Shown here one piece after another: positions 55,000-64,000 of a DNA stretch of 64,000 nucleotides (the first letter of the stretch is position 1; the number at the start of each line of letters is the position of its first letter). The stretch is from Conchocele bisecta (lineage: Eukaryota; Mollusca; Bivalvia; Lucinida; Thyasiridae). Position numbers and translations under genes: made by a program. Under the pieces are notes generated by a model. It was given only the letters and a program-made list of their open reading frames with translations. It was not told where the DNA came from and did not search any database. The stretch is from contig CM055272.1 in NCBI GenBank assembly GCA_029237695.1, positions 30,762,791 to 30,826,790 of the forward strand, written 5' to 3'.

Positions 55000-55502
55000 A
55001 AGTTAAATGCCCACAACATGTCCTTTATAGGAATTAAATAAGTGTATAATTGTGTCACTATTCCACCAGTTATAAAAGATACGAGTAAATTTAACTGACT
55101 CGATGACCTTGCATGTCGGGACCGACCGATAGGAGCACAAAGTTGCCTTGCCCAAGGGCAGGCCGAATCTGCCATTCGGAGCAGGTCGATGATCTACCTA
55201 CTGAGATAATGTGGCCACCTTAAACTTGCGAGTACCCACTATACAGATATAATAATTTAGTAATATTTATCTTACTGATAGTGACTCGCAGTCAATGGTG
55301 AATGAATGCTTGTACATGTATTGCCAGAAAATGTCTCAGATGATGTCTCTGACATAAAGAACATGTTGTGCCTACTCAGTGGACAGGTACCTTTAACCCT
55401 CACTTTGCTGAATTGAATTGTGTCGTCTGCTGGAAATGTTTTATTTTCAATATTTCTCGATAAAAACCTGTTTTGACAGCACATGAGAATCGTCTCCAAT
55501 GG
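55000..55502. mobile_element. MITE E followed by truncated hairpin F sharing one TTAA
   Basis: Element E runs from about 55000 to 55392 (GTGCCTACTCAGTGGACAGG, then TACCT and TTAA at 55393-55396), with extra non-E sequence at 55098-55210. Hairpin F starts at 55397 (CCCTCACTTTGC) and stops mid-hairpin at 55502, where a family-I element begins. Confidence 0.65.
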
Positions 55503-55965
55503 AGCAAAATTTAAGAATGAGCCTTCTTTGTATTTCGTGAAATTTGGTCAAATATTGGTTTTATTACGAAAAATTTATTTCTCTATGGGAATTTAACATG
55601 GGGGAAAAAGAGGTAGAGGAGTTGTGGGAGGAGTCAAAAAACGAAACCTAGCTAGATAGCTTGGAAATGATCTAACTAAGAAAACAAAAGTTAAATTTTA
55701 AAAATCGGTCCAGTATTTCTGAAATTCTAAAAAATGTCCCCATGTTAAATCCCCATAGACATCTTCACTCTGTGAAGATTTCTATGGGGATTTAACATGG
55801 GGAAATTGTTTTTTCGCAATAAAATCAATATTTGACCAAATTTCACGAAATAAAAAGAAGTCTCATTCTTAAATTTTCTTTTAATTTAATATTATCGAAA
55901 ACAAGATTGTTTTTGAATTGTTTATATGGCCGCACAATTTGGGCAGCTTTCGTGAAACAGACAGT
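55503..55965. mobile_element. MITE family I, left-truncated copy
   Basis: It starts at AAATTTAAGAATGAGCC and ends GTGAAACAGACAG then TA. It contains the CCCATGTTAAATCCCCATAG palindrome, ATGGGGATTTAACATGGGG, shared with 57200-57260. Confidence 0.75.
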
Positions 55966-56013
55966 AGAACAACAGTTACAAAATGTGTTTTTTTTTCTGT
56001 TGTGGTATACATA

Positions 56014-56532
56014 CAGAGGAACCTCTACACCAGACAACAAGAAAACATCTGTGATCATATTTTTGATGAGTTTCTTGGTCATTTATCTCAGGTGATAATG
56101 TCTGTTTATGATCGCATAGCACAAAGCTATGACTCAGAATGATCAAATACCTGTAGCCGATTTCACCAACACTGCAAAGTATACTTTTCTAGCAAAGAAT
56201 GCTTTGAGGGAGTAATCATTTATTTTTCCTGAAATGCATTATTTCATGTAGAACTAACGACTGCATATATTTGATGATTAAAAGTATGCAGAATTATTAT
56301 ACTGAATTTATTACATTATCACAGCCAAAATGGCTGTGATAATGTAATACATTCAGTATAATAAAAAATAATAAATTCATCCTAAAATTGAAAATTTCTC
56401 CCTCAAAGTATACTTCGCTCGAAAAGTTTACTTTGCAATGTTGGTGAAATAGGCTACTGATTTACAGTGAAACCTCTCTAAAGCGGACACCCTGGGAGGT
56501 CCCAGGGTGTCCATATTAGAGAGGTTTCACTG
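56014..56532. mobile_element. pogo-like MITE P, copy 5, split by a family-A MITE
   Basis: TA then CAGAGGAACCTCTACACCAG at the left; AGAGAGGTTTCACTG then TA at the right. Reading CAAATACCTG (56144-56153) straight to ATTTACAGTG (56460) rebuilds the continuous sequence seen at 6415-6435, so the 303-bp insert is later. Confidence 0.85.
56154..56456. mobile_element. Palindromic MITE family A, copy 3 (CTG duplication)
   Basis: TAGCCGATTTCACCAACACT to TGTTGGTGAAATAGGCTA, flanked by CTG (56151-56153 and 56457-56459). The uninterrupted site in MITE P copy 2 has CTG once, which confirms a 3-bp duplication. Confidence 0.92.
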
Positions 56533-56717
56533 TAACACGTTTTTGTTCCACTGTATATGCCATACTGCACTAATACAGCAGGTAATACTGGCCTATCGCT
56601 GTCTCGGATGACAACAGAAGTACATACACAAGTACAAGATACACATGCTTACGGAAGTAACCACTGCATATTCATCGTACCGACGTTCACAAATCCACAG
56701 AGCCCGTATTTATGTTA

Positions 56718-57700
56718 AAGGTACATGCCCACTCAGTAGGCACAAACTGTTCTTTATATCAGAGACATCATCTGAGATATTTTTTGGCAAAATGAAACAT
56801 TAATTCACCAGTACCCCACGTATTGATTGGCAGTATTATACAGTTTATATCAGACGTAAATGTCCACACTGATATCAGGGGCGATAACCGTGTTTCCTTA
56901 AAATGTTAACGGACGTGACTATTGATTCTCTGCATTTATTTTTGATTTTATTGTTTCAGGTGAAGCATTTAAATAGTATAAATAAATTAAATATAGCATG
57001 CCTCATTTGCATTTGAGTATAGCCTGATACCACCGCGCATCACTATCAGTAAAATACATATTACTGTTGTCTGTTTCACGAAAGCTGCCCAAATTTTACG
57101 GCTATATAAACAATTCAAAAACAAGATTTCTTTTGATAATATTAAATTAAATGAAAAATTAAGAATGAGCCTTCTTTTTATTTCGTGAAATTTGGTCAAA
57201 CATTGATTTTATTGCGAAAAAACAATTTCCCCATGTCTATGGGGATTTAACATGGGGAAATTCTTTTGAATTTTAGAAATACTGGACCGATTTTTGAAAT
57301 TTAACTTTTGTTTTCTTAGTTAGATCACATCCAAGCTATCTAGCCAGGTTTCGGAGTCAATTTCCAATTGTTTTCGTTTTTTGACTCCTCCCACACTTTT
57401 TTGTTAAATTCCCATAGACAAATCAATTTTTCGTAATAAAATCAATATTTGACCGAATTTCACGAAATAAAAAGAAGGCTCATTCTTGAATTTTCCTTTA
57501 ATTTAATATTATCGAAACAAATATTTTATTTGAATTGTCTATATAGCCGTAAAATTTGGGCAGGTTTCGTGAAACAGATCGTAAATGATTATATGTGTAT
57601 AGCGGGCACTCGAAATTGTAGAACTGGTGGAATAGTGACACAATTATACACTTATTTACTTATTATAAACAACATACTGGGTGGGCATGTATGTACCTTT
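56718..57700. mobile_element. MITE family E, split by a family-I MITE
   Basis: Left end GTTAAAGGTACATGCCCACT; right end TGGGTGGGCATGTATGTACC. The family-I copy at 57063-57585 (CTGTTTCACGAAAGCTGCCC .. GGTTTCGTGAAACAGATCG) lies in the middle; E sequence resumes at TAAATGATTATATG. Confidence 0.75.
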
Positions 57701-57701
57701 G

Positions 57702-57950
57702 AAGGCACTGGGGCCCGTTTCACTAAACTTCGTACGACTAAATTGTTCGTAAGGATCGTCTGGAAATTTCAATGAATGGATTTACATTTATTGAGCATAT
57801 GCTGCATATGCAGCTTATGCTCAACAAATGTGAATCCAATAATTGTTTGCAAGAAAACGTTGTTAATGTGAAATTTACAGACTATCATAAGTTTGCACTT
57901 ACGAACATTTTAGTCGTACGAAGTTTAGTGAAACGGGCCACAGTGCCTTT
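57702..57950. mobile_element. Foldback MITE family B, copy 3
   Basis: AAGGCACTGGGGCCCGTTTC to GAAACGGGCCACAGTGCCTT, with ACTAAACTTCGTACGACTAA mirrored and the core TGCATATGCAGCTTATGCTC. Confidence 0.85.
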
Positions 57951-58021
57951 AAAGGAACATGCCCATGTATGCACAGAATTAAGATAACTTCCTAATTTGT
58001 TCAAAATACATAGAAGATATT

Positions 58022-58093
58022 CGTGGTGTGACATGTCCATATTTCACGAGTGCCTAACGGCACTCGTGAAATATGGACATTTCACACCACTCG
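58022..58093. repeat. Hairpin, about 33-bp arms
   Basis: CGTGGTGTGACATGTCCATA and TTTCACGAGTGCC are mirrored by GGCACTCGTGAAATATGGAC and ATTTCACACCACTCG. The centre is TAAC. Confidence 0.85.
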
Positions 58094-59318
58094 ATGAACA
58101 TATATGTCATATTCGTTGCAAAAATATCAATATTCTATTTATTATATACCGCTCCATGGAAATTAGCAGTTTTTTTTAGACTGTATACGGTAATGAATGT
58201 GTATTTGCAGCCGGCACTGCAGATGCGCGTTATGAATATAGATAGCGGAAGTAGTCGTATTTTCACCGGAAGTTGTTTATTTCATCGATGAGAGCATATT
58301 ACTTTTATTTACATCGTATAACTATGTATTTCATGGGTAGGTATATAATAAAAATAGGTATTTGCGTGTAGTTCAAGTAACATAGTATACCACTATTCGT
58401 CCGTCCATCCGTCCCGTTTTTTGGCTATCCGTTATATTTCTGCAACCCTAAGTCTGATTGACTTGAAACTACACATACCTTTGTATCACCATGTATTTTT
58501 TTATTCCATAGCCCACACAGTATAATCGGAGCTCACGCCCGCTGTCAATGTCAAATTGCTTAAAAGTTTTTGTGTTACAGTCTTGACAAAACTTGCTTTA
58601 ACGTTTTTGAATACTTATCGTTTCTACAAGCCTACCTGTAATAGTCGGGTGATTTATGTAAAGTCGTGCGATATGTCTGCCGAAAGTGATTTGTTTGGCT
58701 AAAAGTATTATTTAGGGACTTAGTAAGCAGCAAAAACGTGGTGGCAATTTTACTTTTCATTTTTGATTCTTTTACGGGCCCGCGAAAATACCCCACCCAC
58801 TTATTTTCTATTATACACGGGATCATATTTGCACCAGCTCTATATACGTGATAAAAATAATATTTGTACCCAGACAATTTATATTATGACACACAATAGA
58901 CAAGGTAATATCATAAATGTCTATGTACGTTGTATACATCCGTGAAAATACCCCACCCACCAATTTACCTGTATGAATATTTGTGTTAGTTGACATTTTA
59001 ATAGATGTGAGTAAGTCTTGGACAATACACTTTTTCTTTGTTCTAAATTGATGTATTGTGTCCCAGATAGACACACTAATGGACGACCCGGCATTTCAAT
59101 TCGTATGCGATGTTCTGTTACCCCCCCCCCCCCCCTCACTGCTGCACTATTTAATTTATAAAATAGCGTCAATATATAACGAATAGTGTAAGTTGAGTGG
59201 CGGTGTATCTACCTATTATATTTGAATATTGCATATGTAATACTATAATATACTGGCATTAGCATGCCAACATATGAAAGAGAAAATAAAAAGAGCAGGA
59301 AAAGAAGTAACATATATA

Positions 59319-59347
59319 TCGTGTTATATATATATATATATTAACAC
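59319..59347. repeat. TA-rich hairpin
   Basis: CGTGTTATATATATATATA is mirrored to TTAACACG. It lies in the part of the element from which the gene's C-terminus is missing. Confidence 0.6.
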
Positions 59348-59759
59348 GATGCCAAAGCAATATATGAACCACAAGGGCAACATTCTGAGCGTACATCGGT
59401 AATCGCAGATTCTTCAAAAGACGCAGAGGTACACGCAGCTGTGTACGGTTCCCCTAATTCCTAATTGACAAAAAATAACACAACAGACACAAACCGACAA
59501 CCGAAATAATTATATATGAGAATGCGACGAATGCGCCATATAATACAAATGTCAATAAAGTCCTAACAAACAAACGCCTCATCCAAGTATAAATGACAGA
59601 CGATAATAAGTTGCTGGAGGTCAATCGATGAGTCCAAATATAGGTAGACCACGTGTATTATCATATCCTAGCCTCGTGTTCGTGCATAATAGCTACATGA
59701 TAAAGTTCACATGCATGCATGTCAATATAATAATGTATCTTGGTGCGCAAACTAGACAT

Positions 59760-59846
59760 GTAGTGTGGCTCAGTGGTAATGAAGCGGGAGAATATCCGTT
59801 TGCAGAACTTTTATTCATTTTATTTGGTCGAGAGTTCGAACCTCAC
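59760..59846 (+). ncRNA. tRNA-like segment (SINE head or tRNA pseudogene)
   Basis: TGTGGCTCAGTGGTAATG resembles an A box (TRGCNNAGYNGG) and GAGTTCGAACCTC a B box with a 7-nt TTCGAAC loop on a 3-bp stem. About 65 bp separate the boxes. The acceptor and anticodon arms are poor, so an active tRNA is unlikely; a SINE promoter remnant is the better guess. Confidence 0.35.
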
Positions 59847-60143
59847 AAACTCATTACTTTTGCCGATATAATTCTGTTCTTTTTATGACTTATTGCTGGA
59901 GAAGGGAATAAGTGAAACGGCGATGTGACATGATCGGCGAGAACATACTCTTCAAGTATACAGATATGAAATGTGCATTCAGTTATTAGCTTTCTTCAAA
60001 GTGAGACCAACGTTCTACATGTAATCTCATGCTTTGTTAAATGAACGCAATTTGTATGAGCAACACGTACGCATAAAAAATAAATATATAATAAAATATA
60101 AAGAAATCAAAATATATGTGTATATACATGTATGTATGCAAAA

Positions 60144-61771
60144 CTAAGTTTTATAAGACACATTGCGTATGTTCATGCAATCATGTATTATGAATTTCCC
60201 TGGCTGTGTCTTACCCGCACGCTTGACTCTTGTCTTTTCCTTCAGTGAGCCACTAGTGTATCTGTCAAATATTACTCTTCCTTCGGAATAACCGGTCATC
60301 AGTTTCGATATGCGTTGCAAAAACGCATCCCCAAAGTCTGATATTGTGTCCATTCCAGGTACTTTTGTTATGGATTGAACGACGGCCTGTGCATCTATTA
60401 TTATCACATTCTCTCCGGCATCAGTGGGCACACACATATCGTTGTCCTTGTCAGTATTGTTATCGAGATTGGCATCGGAAGTTGTACTACACATTGCAAT
60501 GTCCTCGCCTGTCTGAACTGGATTTTCTACTGTTCTAATTGTAAGTTCTCCTAACTCGGCAACATTAGTATTCTCATTAGATGCAGCTGAAGTTTTGTAC
60601 CAGCCTCTGTAGCTTGTCCGAACTTTTCTATTTCCTTCATAAGTGAGTCTTTTTCCGATGGTAGCAGCAATGTTCCGTCAGTAGCAAAGAGAGATCGTGG
60701 TGTTATAGCCATCTCATAATTTCCGATTGTTTCCCCCAGCTTCGACATCATGTCTGGGCGTGCCTGTTGAACGACTAAAAACCGCGCAAGTAATTGACGA
60801 TCTTCACGAAGCTTCACTACTTTGTTGCCGATTGCTACATTTGATTTTGTCAAACATGTGCTGTGTGTTTTCAGCTTCAATTTTTCAATTCTATCCCAAA
60901 CAGATAGCGCAGATGCCGTTCTCAATCGCGTTTCTACCAACTATTAATACCGTTCAGTTCCCTTCTCATCTCTGTTAAGAATGTCGTACACTGCAGTGTC
61001 TGGTAAAGGCATCATAGAAACTATGTTTGCCAGTGGCAGCTTGTTTTCGAATGGATTTCCATCGCAGTGGCTTTCTCTAGACATATTTTGATTGTTGCTG
61101 CATTTCTTGCAGCTCGTGTGCCAAATGTCCCAGACAATTGATAATGTTCTTCAGGGCGTGAGCTGCTACCGGATGAATACAATGACTGAAGCTCACCGAC
61201 GATGCGTGTCATTTCGGGAGCTGTGAGTAGGAATCGATTGAGCGTTGGTTCACTTTTAGTTATACCAGTAATGCCTCCAACCACCTGCTCTAGAGTCTGA
61301 TCCACAAACAGATTGGTAAATGGTATACCAGTTTTCTTCACACAAAAATCACCTTCTTCGAGTGCTTTCCATGTTTCAGGTCATTCGGTCTTGAGCTCGT
61401 TCATCTGGGCAATGTGTACTGGAATCAAGCGTGTGTAGTTGTATAAATCATGCGCGAATCAGTATTTTACTTGCTCATCGAGGGCTGACAAATATTCGTT
61501 CCAATTGCCCTGCCTACATGCGCGGATCAGGTGAAGAAGGCACTCGACCTGGTGTAAATAGTTCATGATTCTCCACTAGCCTCGTCTGTCGTGTCTTTGT
61601 CAAGTATATCTGCGTAGTTGGCGCAAATGTCGTTGAAACATTTGTTACAGTGTGGGCTCGCACAACCCATCCTTTTTTTGCTATTTTACACTGGTTCACA
61701 TCAGTCGTCTTCAAACGGTAAGTTTTGTCACGTATACAAAGCGTGTGCAAAAATGTAAGCGATATTAACAT
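60144..61771 (-). pseudogene. Decayed protein of element 2, same family as element 1
   Basis: It begins at ATG 61771, directly against a GGGTGGGG terminal motif. Pieces: 61771-61514; then NWNEYLSALDEQVKY, FAHDLYNYTRLIPVHIAQMN and PETWKALEEGDFCVKKTGIP across two stops; FTNLFVDQTLEQVVGGITGI and LNRFLLTAPEMTRIVGELQS (to 61021); 60940-60551 with AITPRSLFATDGTLLLPSEK; 60494-60144 with NVIIIDAQAVVQSI, SDFGDAFLQRISKLMTGYSE, VIFDRYTSGSLKEKTRVKR, HDCMNIRNVS. Alignment with element 1 runs through YY/YN..LEQ..GGI.G.T..E and VxFDxYxxxSL. The EAD / DTD and Cys-rich parts are missing; the gene is cut at 60144. The IDA and VIFD..KR blocks match the first two acidic blocks of FEN1-type nucleases. Confidence 0.6.
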
Positions 61772-62359
61772 AGTGGGTGGGGTATTTTCGCGGGCCGTAA
61801 GCGATTAAAAATGAAAAATGAAACTGCCACCTAAGAAATTTCGTATGCGTTCGTTAAGAATACCATGTTAAAGTTTACATAATTGCTACACACAACATGT
61901 ACATATACATTTACAAAACACCAACAATATTCATACTGGCAAATAGGTGGGTGGGTATTTTCGCGTCGGTATACAGAAAAAAAAACAACTCGTCATTGGA
62001 ATATTAATTAATTGATTTTAAATCATCCGACGATAACATCACACTCAAAATATCAGTTTCATCATGTAAGTAAAGCTGATGCGAACGCGAACCCGTGTGT
62101 AACAGTAAAAAAGTGGGTGGGGTATTTTCGTCGGCCTGTAAAAAGTGTTAAAAAATAAAAAGTAAAATTGCCACCACGTTTTATCTGTTTAATAAGTCCA
62201 TCAACAACACTTTTAGCAAAGAAAATCAATTTCGGCAGACATATCGCACGGGAGCCTGTATCCTACCGTCCAGTACTACTAAAAAGTCCAATTCACTTGA
62301 AACATTATATTCGTGTAACGTGTTTATATTACCCTTCATATATTCATTCCAGAGCCTAC

Positions 62360-62640
62360 GGAACAATTCTTTCCCTCAATTTAACAATTCGTTCCCACGA
62401 TTTAACAATTTGTTCCCACGAATTAACGATTCGTTCCCTCGAATTAACAATTAATTCCCACGAAATAACAATTCGTTCCCTCGAATTGACAATTCGTTCA
62501 TACGAAATAACAATTCGTTCCCTGCATTTAACAATTCAAACAGGAACGGGAACGAATTGTTAATTCGTGGGAACGAATTAATTCGAGGGAACGAATTGTT
62601 AAATTCGAGGGAAGGAACTGTTATTTCGTGGGAACGAATT
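62360..62640. repeat. 21-bp tandem repeat array with an inverted half
   Basis: Eight units like ATTCGTTCCCTCGAATTAACA run to about 62535, followed by inverted units (GAACGAATTGTTAATTCGTG). A multiple-of-three period leaves an open frame (LTIRS(H/L)(E/D) repeats) that is not taken as a gene. It ends exactly at the TTAA of the next MITE. Confidence 0.85.
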
Positions 62641-62883
62641 AACCCTTTGAACCCGAAAGCCCGCTATATCGGTTTATGTAAACAGTGCAGATCCAGATGA
62701 GCCGGCTCGTAACGAGCCGTCTCATCAGAATCTGCACTGTTTGAAAGTAATTTTCATATTTTTGGGAACAACAAATACACCCTTTTTATAAATGGAAGTC
62801 TGAAAATCATTTTGCGATGATTGGATTGGTTGCAAAATTAACATATCGCAGCCCATTCAGTTACTTAGGGTTGAAAGGGTTAA
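62639..62883. mobile_element. TTAA-flanked MITE family C, copy 3 (intact)
   Basis: TTAACCCTTTGAACCC at the left, GGGTTGAAAGGGTTAA at the right. The internal palindrome is around GATGAGCCGGCTCGTAACGA. Confidence 0.85.
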
Positions 62884-63043
62884 TGAAAACAAATTCTACG
62901 TCCTCTGCGGGGCTCCGTGTGAGTCTACCCATTGCGCAAGGTCAATGTGAATTTGCGCAAACTGTGCGTTACAGTTTTTGGATTAACTTATCCATACATT
63001 CTATGGCTCGGCCACATTTTACAATGTCACGGTCAAATCTGGG

Positions 63044-63263
63044 GGTCGTTTCACTAAACTTCGTACGACTAAGATGTTCGTAAGTGCAAATTTAGGATCG
63101 TCTGGAAATTTCAGTTAATGGATTTACATTTATCGACCATAGGTTGCATATGCTCAATAAATTAAATGCAATAAAAAAAATCTGTTAATGTGCAATTTAC
63201 AGACTATCATATTTTTGCACTTACGAACATTTTAGTCGTACGAAGTTTAGTGAAACGGCCCCC
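63044..63263. mobile_element. Foldback MITE family B, copy 4
   Basis: GGTCGTTTCACTAAACTTCG and TACGACTAAGATGTTCGTAA are mirrored by TTACGAACATTTTAGTCGTA and CGAAGTTTAGTGAAACGGCC. Confidence 0.9.
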
Positions 63264-63710
63264 TGAATAAGCAACATAATAAATAAGACACAAATTGGCG
63301 TAAGATATGGGGTTTTCAATGGACCTAATGTGGTGTAAGGATTGGTAGATCTACAGGTGTTTGAACAGCTGGTCAGTATGTTGTCATATGGGTAATTTGG
63401 TGAAATTTGAGTAGATTTGGGTGGATTTCGTTGGTTTTGGGGCAATTTGCATATATTGTGCAACTAGTAATGCTCAATCATTGCACACGACATAAATCGT
63501 CAATTATCTACAGTTACCGTTCCTAACTTTCGGACCCCGCTTTATACTGTCAGAATACCCACAAAGGAACGTACATTACCGTACTTATACGTGTACTAAC
63601 TCGCGGGAGGTGACGTAAGTTGTATGTTGGTAACAATACACCAAAACAACCAGATATACCGAAATAACTAAACAAACACCGATATATGAACCGTTCTTCA
63701 AGAACCCGCT

Positions 63711-63881
63711 GGCCGTTTCACTAAACTTCGTACGACTAAGATGTTCGTAAGTGTAAATTTAGGATATGCTAAATAAATCTAAATCCAATAAATATTTACA
63801 AGAAAACATTGTTAATGTAAAATTTACAGACATTCATAAGTTTGTACTTACGAACATTTTACGAAGTTTAGTGAAACGCGC
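63711..63881. mobile_element. Foldback MITE family B, copy 5 (shortened)
   Basis: GGCCGTTTCACTAAACTTCG to CGAAGTTTAGTGAAACG, with an internally deleted core of about 90 bp. Confidence 0.85.
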
Positions 63882-64000
63882 ACCTGTTGATAGATTATGA
63901 ATAGAGAAATTGGGGTTTATGGAACTTGTAGCTAGTCTAGCTCCTGATTTGCTAATGCATACATGCATAACGCTTTGACACATTACCGGGTGTTGTTTCT

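Larger units (their letters stand above)
58665..62250 (-). mobile_element. 3.6-kb inverted-repeat element encoding a related orphan protein
   Basis: CGTGCGATATGTCTGCCGAA (left) is mirrored at 62231-62250 (right), continuing as GGCTAAAAGT and ACGTGGTGGCAATTTTACTT. The motif GAAAATACCCCACCCAC occurs at 58784 and 58944 (left) and inverted at 61771, 61947 and 62113 (right), about 160-178 bp apart. A variant of the middle unit (CCAGTATGAATATT / CTGTATGAATATTTG) confirms the inverted order. The outermost ends are not resolved and no duplication is claimed. The interior holds a - strand gene and a tRNA-like segment. Confidence 0.65.

Noticed and set aside
1..64000. CRISPR array, bacterial operon or phage content
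   Set aside because: All tandem arrays have eukaryotic satellite periods without unique spacers, no Shine-Dalgarno-led gene runs exist, and the one gene is spliced.

Overview
This is a eukaryotic, intron-rich and very repeat-rich window. The mix of repeats (satellites with a unit of about 160 bp beside ACGT/ACGG or GGCGTC microsatellites, a dense set of foldback MITEs, a 2A-bearing CR1/Jockey-type LINE, and V-/Meta-SINE-like fragments) fits a mollusc, most likely a bivalve. That is inference from repeat style; no species is claimed. No rRNA, CRISPR array or bacterial operon is seen.

Left third (about 1-26.8 kb): one host gene on the + strand. Seven consistently phased exons (4111-4220, 6591-6734, 12655-12812, 18289-18344, 22417-22480, 24032-24085, 26624-26755) join into 238 residues ending in a stop. 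They encode a proline-rich and acidic linker with tyrosine motifs, then a C-terminal SH2 domain. Layout and SH2 sequence best fit the adaptor SH3BP2 (3BP2); the PH-domain end would lie upstream of the window. The introns hold most of the MITEs, a 56-bp minisatellite, a 3.7-kb inverted-repeat element and a 3.3-kb satellite-bearing insertion.

Middle (27-42 kb): two copies of a non-LTR retrotransposon. The copy at 27.4-28.9 kb (- strand) has an internal deletion. The copy at 37.9-42.0 kb (+ strand) keeps endonuclease and reverse transcriptase in one frame, broken by only two in-frame stops. Both carry a 2A-like ribosome-skipping motif near the ORF2 N-terminus and a small upstream ORF that overlaps the ORF2 start by 8 nt. 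A LINE ORF1-type gene (33.6-34.7 kb) and a 158-bp satellite array (35.0-37.4 kb) lie upstream of the second copy.

Right third (43-63 kb): two large inverted-repeat elements (43158-48355, and about 58.66-62.25 kb), each with repeated short motifs near both ends and each encoding on the - strand a decayed protein of the same unfamiliar family. Put together, the two proteins show four acidic blocks in the order of a FEN1/XPG-like PIN nuclease; one also shows a Cys-rich tail. The first element interrupts a MITE whose uninterrupted relative is also in the window, which supports real transposition with a 3-bp TTA duplication. Between them lie a nearly intact Tc1-like DD34E element (52295-53875) and nested MITEs. 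The pair of nuclease-encoding elements is the best candidate for something undescribed.
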